Source: Paenibacillus typhae (GTDB lineage Bacteria; Bacillota; Bacilli; Paenibacillales; Paenibacillaceae). From it: a stretch of DNA of 64,000 bases. The number at the start of each line of letters is the position of its first letter. Position 1 is the first letter of the stretch. The stretch covers positions 124,001 through 188,000 of the forward strand of contig NZ_FNDX01000003.1 of assembly GCF_900099765.1 (NCBI RefSeq), given 5' to 3'. Positions 19,619 through 27,851 of the stretch are shown piece by piece. The notes below the pieces were generated by a model, which ran no database searches, was not told where the DNA came from, and worked only from the letters and a program-made list of their open reading frames with translations. Both the position numbers and the translations under genes were made by a program.

Positions 19619-20260
19619 TTAAAGGCCTTTAACCTCTTTGTACTTAGCCACATACTGTGCAGCCAGCTCGGTAATCTGGTCGTAGCGGCCTTCCTTGGCC
19701 GGAGCGGTGAGGTTGCCGCCGATACCGACAGCGATACAGCCGTTCGCAATCCATTTACCCATGTTGTTCAGATCCACGCCGCCGGTAGGCATAATGTTGA
19801 CATGCGGCATAGGGCCTTTGACAGCCTTCACATAATCCGGTCCGAAGGCGCTGCCCGGGAACAGCTTCAGCACATCTACGCCCAGCTTCAGCGCTTCCTT
19901 CATTTCATTCAGAGTCATGCAGCCCGGCATGTAAGGAATGCCGTAAAGATTACACATTTTGGCTGTGTCTTCCTCAAATGAAGGACTCACTACAAATTCT
20001 GATCCTGCCAGAATGGCAATCCGGGCTGTTAGCGGGTCAAGCACGGTACCGGCACCGATAACCGCGCGGCTGCCGTATTCAGCCACCAGACGCTTGATCG
20101 CTACATCCGCATCCGGAGTTGTAAAAGTAACCTCAATATTGGTCAGTCCGCCCTCGATACAGGCAGCCGACATCTTGAATGCATCATCAGCGTTGTCAGC
20201 ACGGATAACTGCCACTACACCGACAGAGGTAAGGTTTTGCAATACTTTTATTTTCTTCAT
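19619..20260 (-). CDS. eda: KDPG / KHG aldolase
   Basis: Cleaves 2-keto-3-deoxy-6-phosphogluconate to pyruvate and glyceraldehyde-3-phosphate by a Schiff-base mechanism (class I, TIM barrel). The catalytic Glu is in IEVTFTTPDA (about 37-46) and the Schiff-base Lys in VDVLKLFPGSAFG (about 128-140). VIGAGTVLDP is also conserved. At 213 residues it has the normal family length. ATG 20260 is preceded by AGAGGAAG. It is divergent from kdgK, whose product makes its substrate, and the KdgR-like repressor gene lies close by: the last two steps of hexuronate/pectin breakdown. Confidence 0.94.
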   Translation of the reverse strand: MKKIKVLQNLTSVGVVAVIRADNADDAFKMSAACIEGGLTNIEVTFTTPDADVAIKRLVAEYGSRAVIGAGTVLDPLTARIAILAGSEFVVSPSFEEDTAKMCNLYGIPYMPGCMTLNEMKEALKLGVDVLKLFPGSAFGPDYVKAVKGPMPHVNIMPTGGVDLNNMGKWIANGCIAVGIGGNLTAPAKEGRYDQITELAAQYVAKYKEVKGL

Positions 20261-20451
20261 GATTTACTTCCTCTCACTATAACGTAGTATGAAAACAGGA
20301 CATAATAAAAAAAAAGAATATTAATTTAGATAAACTTTTTTATCCCATTTACTAACCTTCTTACGAAACCTTCTATGGAAATAGTAATAATAATCGTGCT
20401 AACAGTCAATACGTTTTTTTACCGCAAGAGAAAACTCTGTCTTTTAAATGC

Positions 20452-20480
20452 AAAAACCCTTGATTTATCAAGGTTTTTTA
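20452..20480. terminator. Hairpin with A/T flanks between divergent eda and kdgK
   Basis: AAAAACCCTTGA, a four-base loop, TCAAGGTTTTTT looks like a bidirectional intrinsic terminator. It lies in the 359-bp divergent intergenic region, upstream of the predicted kdgK promoter. It may insulate the two promoters. Nothing else is recognised in this gap except the promoter. Confidence 0.6.
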
Positions 20481-20533
20481 TTCGGACACATTTTTGTGCT
20501 GAAAATTCACGCAACAGGATGAGCATTGTCTTA

Positions 20534-20562
20534 TTGTACAAAACCGATTTATGTGATAATTT
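20534..20562 (+). promoter_or_regulatory. Predicted kdgK promoter
   Basis: TTGTAC, 17-bp spacer, TAATTT, about 58 bp before the kdgK start. Sequence prediction only. Confidence 0.4.
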
Positions 20563-20619
20563 CAAATTACTAATCATTATACAGGGAGTCTCCGGATTAC
20601 CCTGGGGAGGAATTTAACG

Positions 20620-21573
20620 ATGAGCAAACAACTTAGTGCTGTCACTTTTGGCGAGCCGATGGCAATGTTTTATGCAAATGAAGCAGGGCCGCTGCATGAG
20701 GTTACCTCATTCTCGAAGGCGCTGGCCGGAGCAGAAAGCAATGTGGCAACCGGACTGTCACGTCTCGAACACACAACCGGTTATGTAACCAAGCTCGGTG
20801 AAGACAACTTCGGGCAGTTCATAGCGATGGCCCTGAACAAAGAAAATATTGATACAGACAGCATTACTTATACCAAGGAAGCTCCTACCGGAATGCTGAT
20901 CAAGTCCAAGGTGCTTACCGGAGATCCCAAGGTTGAATATTTCCGCAAAAATTCCGCAGCCTCCAAACTGAGCCTTGCTGACTTTGATGAAGCCTATTTC
21001 GCTTCCGCCGGCCATCTGCATGTGACCAGCATCTCTTCAGCGCTATCGAAGACCTGTCATGAGTTCTCACTGCACGCCATGGAATTTATGAAAAAGAGCG
21101 GCAAAACCGTCTCCCTCGATCCGAACCTGCGCCCGACCCTCTGGCCTGACAAGGAGACAATGGTAGCTACAATCAATGATCTTGCTACCCGCTGCGACTG
21201 GTTCCTGCCGGGCCTTGGCGAAGGTAAAATTTTGACCGGCCTTGAAACTCCGGAGGAAATTGCTGCTTACTATCTGGAACGCGGCGTATCCCTCGTTGTA
21301 ATCAAGCTGGGTCCCGAAGGCGCTTACTACAAAACCGCTGCCGGAGAAGAAGGCTACGTAAACGGCTTTAAGGTAGAAGAGGTAGTAGATACAGTAGGTG
21401 CCGGAGACGGATTCGCCGTCGGCGTAATCAGCGCCATGCTGGAAAAGCTCCCCGTAGCCGAAGCCGTACGCCGCGGTAATGCCATCGGCGCACTGGCCGT
21501 TATGTCTCCAGGAGACATGGACGGCCTGCCGACCCGCGATAAGCTGGAGAGCTTCATGAGCGCCGGCGTGTAA
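20620..21573 (+). CDS. kdgK: 2-keto-3-deoxygluconate kinase (PfkB family)
   Basis: Phosphorylates 2-keto-3-deoxygluconate to KDPG, the substrate of the aldolase encoded next to it. The 317-residue ribokinase-fold protein has the N-terminal KALAGAESNVATGLSRL (sugar-binding region, about 28-45), SLDPNLRPTLW and the C-terminal PfkB signature DTVGAGDGFAVGVI (about 255-268) with the catalytic Asp. GGGGAGGAATT precedes ATG 20620. Substrate assignment rests on the pairing with eda and the KdgR-like regulator; PfkB kinases are otherwise hard to assign. Confidence 0.88.
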   Translation: MSKQLSAVTFGEPMAMFYANEAGPLHEVTSFSKALAGAESNVATGLSRLEHTTGYVTKLGEDNFGQFIAMALNKENIDTDSITYTKEAPTGMLIKSKVLTGDPKVEYFRKNSAASKLSLADFDEAYFASAGHLHVTSISSALSKTCHEFSLHAMEFMKKSGKTVSLDPNLRPTLWPDKETMVATINDLATRCDWFLPGLGEGKILTGLETPEEIAAYYLERGVSLVVIKLGPEGAYYKTAAGEEGYVNGFKVEEVVDTVGAGDGFAVGVISAMLEKLPVAEAVRRGNAIGALAVMSPGDMDGLPTRDKLESFMSAGV

Positions 21574-21630
21574 AGGTTACTGCCGGCTGTACGCAGAGTA
21601 TCAAATATACAGCAATCATTCTTCTACCAA

Positions 21631-21676
21631 AAGAGGAGTGCCCCTCGGCTTATGCCGGGAGCACTCCTCTTTTTTC
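21631..21676 (+). terminator. Terminator of kdgK
   Basis: AAGAGGAGTGC, inner CCCTCGGC...GCCGGG, GCACTCCTCTTTTTT: a strong intrinsic terminator. Confidence 0.92.
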
Positions 21677-21716
21677 TTACAGCTTATGCAGCAGTACTTT
21701 GGTGGCAGGACGGCCG

Positions 21717-21878
21717 CAGTTAGTGGGATTTTCCCCTTTATTCACCCGCCAACTGACCATATACAGCTCAGTTAGTGGGATTTTTCCTTTAATCCAGCTA
21801 AACTACTCGGCCTCTGCACTCCCGCAGAGTTCTCCAGGCATGTAACCCATTCAAGCTACTCTAATCCAGCAAACTTCC
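21717..21878. repeat. Short degenerate repeats downstream of kdgK
   Basis: CAGTTAGTGGGATTTT occurs at 21717 and again, with one more T, at 21769 (52 bp apart). Each is followed by a CCCCTTTATT / CCTTTAATC-like segment. TAATCCAGC followed by AAACT occurs twice in the second half (about 21790 and 21861). It looks like the remains of a small repeat array. The rest of the 465-bp kdgK-kdgR gap holds only terminators. Confidence 0.55.
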
Positions 21879-21899
21879 GAATCGCAATCGACATAAACT

Positions 21900-21928
21900 C
21901 AAATAAGAGGGAAGCCGAGCTTCCCTCC
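21900..21928 (-). terminator. Terminator downstream of kdgR
   Basis: GAGGGAAGC-CGA-GCTTCCCTC (21907-21927), followed on the minus strand by TTATTT, about 110 bp past the stop. Confidence 0.7.
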
Positions 21929-22038
21929 ATAAGCAACTTCTAAACTTGTCCAAAACAAACTTCGGCACAGGCAGTACAGCTGGAAAATTCAGGCCCAAGC
22001 AGGCACTAAGAGAATAAACCGTTTTACTCCAAACTCCG

Positions 22039-23055
22039 TTACACCGGAGGCCGTACAGACTGCCCCTGCTGGAGCGCAGGCGGAAAGCGGTATGTAATCG
22101 GAACCGCAGCATCCTGATCCTCGATCAGAGAGAGCATAATCTTCGCCGCCTGCATACCCATCTCATAGGCCGGCTGGCGGATCGTCGTGATCGCCGGGTT
22201 GTAGATCAGTGCAAACTCGGCATCGTCGATCCCGATAACGGACAGGCGGCCGGGAATATCAACCGAATGGCGGTTCGCATATTTCAGGATTTCGCCCAGC
22301 ACAAGGTCGTTGGCAGCTACCAGCGCCGTCGGCGGCTGCGGCCCGTTCAGCAGCTCATCCAGCGCAGCAGAGATCTGCTCTCTGGGCACGCTGCACATAT
22401 AACGCTCATTCAGCGGCAGGCCCGCCTCCTCCATCGCCTTCTTGTAGCCGCTCATCCGCTCCTTGCGCGGGGTAATCGCGTTCTCCCCAAGCGGCAGCGA
22501 CAGGATGGCAATGGCCTCATGACCGTTGCGGGTAAGCTCCTTCACCGCTGTCTTGACGGCCATTTCATTGTCCAGCAGCAGGCTCTGGGTCGTTACCCCC
22601 TCAACCAGCCGGTCCATGAATACCAGCGGATACTCCGCCTCAATCAGCCGGGTATACGCCGAGGACTGGTGCCCGGTCGGGAAAATAATCAGCCCGTCCA
22701 CCTGCCGAGCCACCAGCGTCTCCACATACGTATTTTCCTTATCCGCGTTCTCGTCGGCATTGCAGATGATAACCTGAATGCCGCGGCGCTGCAGCTCATT
22801 TTCAATTGCCCGGATACACTGGATCGATAGCGAGTAGTCAATATTGGCGACAATGATCCCGACCATATGCGTGCGGTTCTGCTTCAGGCTGCGGGCCAGG
22901 CCGTTCGGCTGATAATTCAGCTCCTCGATTACGTCGGCAATCCGGTTCTTGGTCGCTTCACTCATGTATTTAAACCGTTTATTCAAAAATTGTGAGACTG
23001 TGCTTTTAGAAACTCCCGCCTTCTGGGCCACATCCTCAATCGTCAGTTTTTTCAT
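22039..23055 (-). CDS. kdgR: LacI-family repressor, KdgR-like
   Basis: N-terminal LacI helix-turn-helix (MKKLTIEDVAQKAGVSKSTVSQFLNKRFKYMSEATK..., residues 1-50), hinge helix LNYQPNGLARSLKQ, then a periplasmic-binding-protein-like effector domain ending RFPPALQQGQSVRPP. I set the start at ATG 23055 (338 residues) because GGAG lies eight bases upstream; an ATG 33 bp earlier has a poorer site. Sequence style and the neighbouring eda/kdgK point to KdgR, which senses KDG-type intermediates and represses pectin and galacturonate genes. The effector is inference. A long imperfect palindrome 32 bp upstream may be its own operator. Confidence 0.82.
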   Translation of the reverse strand: MKKLTIEDVAQKAGVSKSTVSQFLNKRFKYMSEATKNRIADVIEELNYQPNGLARSLKQNRTHMVGIIVANIDYSLSIQCIRAIENELQRRGIQVIICNADENADKENTYVETLVARQVDGLIIFPTGHQSSAYTRLIEAEYPLVFMDRLVEGVTTQSLLLDNEMAVKTAVKELTRNGHEAIAILSLPLGENAITPRKERMSGYKKAMEEAGLPLNERYMCSVPREQISAALDELLNGPQPPTALVAANDLVLGEILKYANRHSVDIPGRLSVIGIDDAEFALIYNPAITTIRQPAYEMGMQAAKIMLSLIEDQDAAVPITYRFPPALQQGQSVRPPV

Positions 23056-23086
23056 CTCTTCCGCTCCACTCCGCATTAAAAAAGCC

Positions 23087-23111
23087 ATACCTTTGATATT
23101 ATCAAAAGTAT
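23087..23111. promoter_or_regulatory. Imperfect palindrome upstream of kdgR (possible operator)
   Basis: ATAC-c-TTTGATA-t-TATCAAA-a-GTAT: 11 of 12 position pairs match around a single central base. It sits between the likely -10 region and the kdgR start. It lacks the central CG typical of LacI-family operators, so the binding protein is uncertain. Confidence 0.45.
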
Positions 23112-23173
23112 AGCTTTTTTTTAGTAAATTATCCAGATGAAATGAACTAAATTTATTGATTACTGTAGAGGAA

Positions 23174-24325
23174 CTAACTCCCCGTTTGGTATTCCTGGGG
23201 CTGATAGTCGAGATACCACTGCTGGCCAGTTAAGAGTACAACTTCCGCTGCATATTTCTTTCCATTGAACTCATAATGGGCAACTCCAGCCCCCTGCCGA
23301 ACAGTATAAACATTTTGGCTAAAAAGAATGACAGACGGTTTTTCTTTATTCTCTATTAATACTTCCTTCTTGAGGAGCTGGCTTTTTCCGCCGGCAATAT
23401 CATAGAGCTTGCTCTTCTGTATATACCCGCCTTTTCCATCCCCCGTATAATTAACTACCAATAACTCCTCCCTGTCCGGATTAATAGCCATAAAGGATCT
23501 GTAAACAGTAAACGAAGCATCTAAATTCAATATCTCCTCCGGAGCAGATACCTTGCCTGCAGCCGCTTCTTTAAGATTTATTTTGGAAAGTTTCCACTTC
23601 CGAAGCTCCAGTTCGTCTCCGAGCCTGTGGGAATAGTGTGCTACTAGAAGATAATCTCCTGCACTATAAAATTGCCCCAGACCAAAATAAGTCTGTGCAC
23701 TCCCTACATACAATGGAAAAGTATATATTCTTTTTGCGGAATCCGCCGAGAGTTCCACATGTCCCTTAGGAGTCAGGTACAGTGAATAGGGTTCCGTATT
23801 GCGTGTGTATTTCGGCTTGAGGTAATCCGTCATCTGCGGCGGCGGTGACCAGACAATCCCCAGCGGTGTTTCCAGTACCTGCGCGTAAGTCTTATCCACG
23901 TTGGACGGCAGCGGCATATAATATTTCAAACCGCCCAGCTCAAATTCGGCTGATCCCTGTGGCGGATTGTAAGCCTCGGCTGCGGTGGCCGGCGTTGCAG
24001 AAGGAGAGGCAGACGGCGGTACCGCTGCAGCATTCTTTTCGCCAAAAAAGGAGCTTATCTGGGCTGTGTAACCCTCTCTCCCCCCGTCCGCCAGCGGCCA
24101 CAGCAGCACACCAAGCAGCAGCACTGCCGTCACTCCAGCAATACCTATACGTCTGCGCAAAACAAATCTTCCTGCCCCGTTACGGCGCTCAGCAGCAAGC
24201 TCGATCCGGGCCATCAGCTGCGGGGTGAACCCGTCTTCCGCGAACGGGCCGCGTCCGGCCTCACGGTACCATTCAGGCTTCTCTGTCCCTGCTTTTCCCG
24301 CATTTTCCACCTGTCTGTGTTTCAT
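23174..24325 (-). CDS. Putative membrane-bound anti-sigma/regulatory protein
   Basis: The 383-residue protein has a charged cytoplasmic N-terminus (about 1-60), a membrane segment (about 63-80, IGIAGVTAVLLLGVLLWPL) and a large extracytoplasmic beta-rich domain with no family I recognise. The start overlaps the stop of the upstream ECF sigma gene by 4 bp, the standard arrangement for a cognate anti-sigma factor. There is no H-x3-C-x2-C zinc motif, so if it holds the sigma factor it belongs to a different anti-sigma class. A short Pro/Ala/Ser linker (about 100-120) joins membrane and outer domain. Confidence 0.65.
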   Translation of the reverse strand: MKHRQVENAGKAGTEKPEWYREAGRGPFAEDGFTPQLMARIELAAERRNGAGRFVLRRRIGIAGVTAVLLLGVLLWPLADGGREGYTAQISSFFGEKNAAAVPPSASPSATPATAAEAYNPPQGSAEFELGGLKYYMPLPSNVDKTYAQVLETPLGIVWSPPPQMTDYLKPKYTRNTEPYSLYLTPKGHVELSADSAKRIYTFPLYVGSAQTYFGLGQFYSAGDYLLVAHYSHRLGDELELRKWKLSKINLKEAAAGKVSAPEEILNLDASFTVYRSFMAINPDREELLVVNYTGDGKGGYIQKSKLYDIAGGKSQLLKKEVLIENKEKPSVILFSQNVYTVRQGAGVAHYEFNGKKYAAEVVLLTGQQWYLDYQPQEYQTGS

Positions 24326-24858
24326 CGCTCATCCTCCTCCAGCGCTTTTCTCATCTTCTCCCTGGCCCGGGACAGCCGGGATTTAACGGTTCCTTCCGCT
24401 ACTCCGAGCAGGGCCGCCATTTCCGCGGTGGACAATCCCTGCTGAATCTCCAGCACCAGCACCTCCCGGTGCTTATCGGGCAGCTCCATAATCAGCTCCC
24501 AAATGCGGTTAACATACTGCTTGCTCAGCGCTTCTTTTTCGGCAGACCACGCTTGTCCTGGAGCCTGGCCTTTCCCCAGCGGAATGAACCGGTGCCAGAA
24601 GCTGTTCCGTCTCCAGCTGAACGCAGTGTTACGGGTAATCGTCAGCAGCCAGGTCTTCAAGGTGGCGCTTCCCCGGTATTTGGCGATATTGCGGTGTGCC
24701 TTCAGGAATACCTCCTGGCTGATGTCATTCGCCTGCTCCCGGCTGCCGGTCAAAAAATACGCATAATTCCATACATCCCGCCCGTAAGTCTCCATCATTT
24801 CCCGCAGCGTCATGGACGGTGCATAGGCTACGGCATACGGTAATTCTTCACTGTGCAT
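24322..24858 (-). CDS. ECF RNA polymerase sigma factor
   Basis: The 178-residue protein has region 2 (SREQANDISQEVFLKAHRNIAKYRGSATLKTWLLTITRNTAFSWRR, about 38-84) and region 4 (LPDKHREVLVLEIQQGLSTAEMAALLGVAEGTVKSRLSRAREKM, about 125-168). I chose ATG 24858 (MHSEELPYAV...) with GAGGTGA eight bases upstream instead of a start 57 bp earlier. It is coupled by a 4-bp overlap to the putative anti-sigma gene. It belongs to the same general group as SigV/SigX/SigM; the regulon cannot be read from here. Confidence 0.9.
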   Translation of the reverse strand: MHSEELPYAVAYAPSMTLREMMETYGRDVWNYAYFLTGSREQANDISQEVFLKAHRNIAKYRGSATLKTWLLTITRNTAFSWRRNSFWHRFIPLGKGQAPGQAWSAEKEALSKQYVNRIWELIMELPDKHREVLVLEIQQGLSTAEMAALLGVAEGTVKSRLSRAREKMRKALEEDER

Positions 24859-25013
24859 ATTCTCTCTCACCTCTTTGGTCAATAAGACTCTGCAGACTGC
24901 AATTGGTTCCCTCAATCTTCCAAAAATGAGTTTCAGCTCTTAAACGACGAAAAAATGATGTATTTTAACTTAAAATAATCTATTTTTTACGTGAATTTTA
25001 TCGTTTCCTTGCG

Positions 25014-25042
25014 TTGTATCCCGTGTAATACAGGAATATAAT
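25014..25042 (+). promoter_or_regulatory. Promoter of the lacI-ABC exporter operon
   Basis: TTGTAT, 17 bp, TATAAT. About 20 bp downstream is an inverted repeat GCTGT-GTTGT-ACAGC (25064-25078) that could be an operator for the following LacI-type protein. Confidence 0.6.
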
Positions 25043-25095
25043 AACAGTAATCAGGCATAAGCTGCTGTGTTGTACAGCAACAACGGGGGATTATT

Positions 25096-26085
25096 ATGAA
25101 AAGCAAAAAGGTAACACTGACCCAGATCGCCACAGCACTCGGGCTGTCTCCGGTATCAGTCAGCAGAGCGCTGGCGGATCAGGGCGGCATCAGCGATGAA
25201 ATGAAAGCCAAAATTGTGGAAAAAGCAGCGGAGATGGGCTATATCCGGCCCCGCAAGGCAGCTCCTCCCAAAATCCTGGTGCTGCACCAGAAGCCCTATC
25301 AGCATGACAACAGTAACTTCAGCTATAAGGTCCAGGGCATTGAAAAGGCACTGCAGCAGGCCGACACGGATTACAGCATTGAATTTGTCGATAAGGAGCA
25401 CCAGAACAGACTGGCCCTGCCCTACCGTTTAAGTAAAGGCTACAAGTTCGACGGGGTTATTTTTATCGGCAGATTTAACAGTGACTATATTTCCTTTATT
25501 CATGAGCAGATTCCGGTGCTGATTCTGTATGTCGGGTACTCACCGGCCTATGATTACGACAGTGTCTGGTTCAGCTTCCTGCATGCCGGCTACAAGCAGT
25601 GCCAATATCTGATCGGACGCGGACACCGCGCAATCGGCTTCGCAGGGAATCTTAGCGCTTACCGCAACAAGGAAAAGAAAACAGGCATCACCTCCGCGCT
25701 GGAGGAGCATGGCCTGCCGGCTGACGGGGCGCTTTTTATGGAGCGTGATGAGGCACTTGGGAGCAGGCTGTCCGGACTGATTGCCGGCGGAGGACTTCCG
25801 ACCGCTTTTATCTGTGAACATGACTTCACGGCTGTAGAGCTGATCCGTCTCTTGCAGGAGCGCGGAATTAAGGTTCCGCAGGACGTGTCCATTCTCAGCA
25901 GCGGCAACACGGAAATATCTGCCCTTTCCACACCTCCGCTTACTACGATGGATCTGAATATCGACTATTCCTGCCAGAGAGTGGTAGCCACGCTGCTCAG
26001 CCGGATTGCCGATCCGCAGAAGCCTGCGGAAAATATTGCTGTACTTAGCACTTTTGTGGAAAGAGAATCCGTAAGGAGCATCTGA
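25096..26085 (+). CDS. LacI-family transcriptional regulator
   Basis: A 329-residue regulator. Helix-turn-helix at residues 5-25 (VTLTQIATALGLSPVSVSRALADQGGISDEMKAK), hinge and then a sugar-binding-like core (KILVLHQKPYQ..., GHRAIGFAGNLSAYRNKEKKTGI, CEHDFTAVELIRLLQERGIKVPQDVSIL). GGGGGATT precedes ATG 25096. Only 35 bp separate it from the ABC exporter genes on the same strand, so it heads their operon and probably controls it. LacI proteins normally sense sugars, so the pairing with a drug-type exporter is unusual; the effector is unknown. Confidence 0.85.
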   Translation: MKSKKVTLTQIATALGLSPVSVSRALADQGGISDEMKAKIVEKAAEMGYIRPRKAAPPKILVLHQKPYQHDNSNFSYKVQGIEKALQQADTDYSIEFVDKEHQNRLALPYRLSKGYKFDGVIFIGRFNSDYISFIHEQIPVLILYVGYSPAYDYDSVWFSFLHAGYKQCQYLIGRGHRAIGFAGNLSAYRNKEKKTGITSALEEHGLPADGALFMERDEALGSRLSGLIAGGGLPTAFICEHDFTAVELIRLLQERGIKVPQDVSILSSGNTEISALSTPPLTTMDLNIDYSCQRVVATLLSRIADPQKPAENIAVLSTFVERESVRSI

Positions 26086-26120
26086 GACAGGCAGGTGTAT
26101 TTTCAAAAGGTGGGATGTCA

Positions 26121-27851
26121 ATGAAATCCTCTATATTGCTGCGTTTTTTCAAAGCCCGCAGGACGGATTATCTGATCGGTTTTTCTTTTATGTTCGCCGC
26201 CTCCTTTATTCAGACGCTTTTTCCTAAAGTGCTGGGCCACGCAGTCGATTTAATGAAGGTCAGCGGCTTTGACACCCGGCAGGTGCAGCTTCAGGTGCTG
26301 TGGATGGTGCTGATTGCCGCCGGCGTATTCACCTGCACTTTTTTATGGAGAAATATCATTATCAAGAGCGCGCGCAACCTCGAATGTTACCTGCGTGAAG
26401 AGCTGGTCCGGCACTACCTGAAGCTCTCCCCCTCTTTTTATAACAGCCGCAAGACAGGCGACCTGATCGCTTATGCCATCAATGACATCTCTGCGGTACG
26501 GATGACGTTCGGTCCGGCTACGGCGATGTCATTCAACGGCATTGTGATCTGCTGCTCCTCCATTTACTTCATGTTCGCTACGGTCGATCCCCGTCTTACC
26601 CTGGCTACGCTTGCCCCTTTGCCTTTTATCATTGTGATTATGCTGTTCAGCAGCCGTAAGGTTCAGACCCGGTTCAGAATTGTCCAGCAGCAGTTCGGCG
26701 CAGTGTCCGGCAAGGTTCAGGAAAATATCTCCGGTATCCGTGTTATCAAAGCCTATGTGCAGGAGCGTTCGGAAATGGAGCGCTTCAGCGGGCTGAGCAG
26801 CAGGATGAAACAGGCCAATCTGGATCTGATCCGTGTCTCTGCTGCGCTTCCGGCGATGATCGAATTCGGGTTTGCGGTCTGTTTTGTCATTAATCTGGTG
26901 TACGGCAGCCGGCTGGTCATGCGCGGGGTTATCAGTGTCGGGGATTTCGTCGCTTTTAACGGGTATTTGAGCCTGATCATCAGCCCCATTGTGTCCATCG
27001 GTAAAATCGTTACTACCATTCAGCGCGGCATTGCCTCTCTGGGCAGATTGTATGAGGTACTGCGGGTGGAGCCTGATATTAAGGATACACCGCAGGCGGT
27101 AGAGGTTCAGCCTGAAGGAGAAGTCCGGCTTCGTAATCTGACCTTCTGTTACGATGGCTCGGATACGCCTGCCCTGCGCAACCTTTCGCTCAGCCTTCCC
27201 AAGGGACACAGCCTGGGCATCATCGGCCGCACCGGCTCCGGCAAAAGTACACTCGCCTCGCTGCTCTTCCGCTTCTATAATGTAGAGCCCGGGCAGATCA
27301 GCCTGGACGGCAGGGATATCAACGATTACAGGGTTGAGACGCTGCGCGGAGGAATGGGGTATGTGCCGCAGGACAGCTTTGTTTTTGCCGCTACAGTTAA
27401 GGATAATATCGCCTTTTTCAAAGACGGCTACAGTGAGGCTGAGGTCCGGCAGGCGGCTGAGTCTGCACTGATCGCTGACAGCATCAGCGAATTTCCGGAC
27501 GGCTATGATACGCTTCTAGGGGAACGCGGCGTCAATCTGTCAGGCGGACAAAAGCAGCGGCTGGCCATCGCCCGCGCCCTGATCAGTGATCCGGCCATTC
27601 TGATTCTGGATGATGCATTGTCCGCGGTGGATAGCGTTACGGAAGGACAGATTCTGGCGAACCTCCGGCAGGTCCGTGCAGGCAAAACCAATATTCTAAT
27701 CTCGCACCGCATCTCGTCGATTAAAGAAGCAGATGAGATTATCGTGCTCGATAAAGGGGTTATCGCCGAACGCGGGACGCATGAACAGCTGCTTACGAAA
27801 GGAGGCCTGTACTTTGATATCTACACGGAACAGCATGAAGACGGCCATTAG
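26121..27851 (+). CDS. ABC exporter half-transporter with degenerate catalytic site (BmrC/YheI-like)
   Basis: About 576 residues: six membrane helices (about 20-300), then a nucleotide-binding domain with Walker A GRTGSGKST (about 365-373), signature LSGGQKQR and Walker B ILILDDALSAVD. The residue after Walker B is Asp where the catalytic Glu is expected. This is the classic mark of the impaired subunit in heterodimeric exporters such as BmrC/BmrD and TM287/TM288. I use ATG 26121 because AAGGTGG is correctly spaced for it and not for the ATG six bases earlier. It overlaps the second subunit gene by 38 bp. Substrate unknown; a multidrug or lipid-type role is inferred from the family. Confidence 0.9.
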   Translation: MKSSILLRFFKARRTDYLIGFSFMFAASFIQTLFPKVLGHAVDLMKVSGFDTRQVQLQVLWMVLIAAGVFTCTFLWRNIIIKSARNLECYLREELVRHYLKLSPSFYNSRKTGDLIAYAINDISAVRMTFGPATAMSFNGIVICCSSIYFMFATVDPRLTLATLAPLPFIIVIMLFSSRKVQTRFRIVQQQFGAVSGKVQENISGIRVIKAYVQERSEMERFSGLSSRMKQANLDLIRVSAALPAMIEFGFAVCFVINLVYGSRLVMRGVISVGDFVAFNGYLSLIISPIVSIGKIVTTIQRGIASLGRLYEVLRVEPDIKDTPQAVEVQPEGEVRLRNLTFCYDGSDTPALRNLSLSLPKGHSLGIIGRTGSGKSTLASLLFRFYNVEPGQISLDGRDINDYRVETLRGGMGYVPQDSFVFAATVKDNIAFFKDGYSEAEVRQAAESALIADSISEFPDGYDTLLGERGVNLSGGQKQRLAIARALISDPAILILDDALSAVDSVTEGQILANLRQVRAGKTNILISHRISSIKEADEIIVLDKGVIAERGTHEQLLTKGGLYFDIYTEQHEDGH

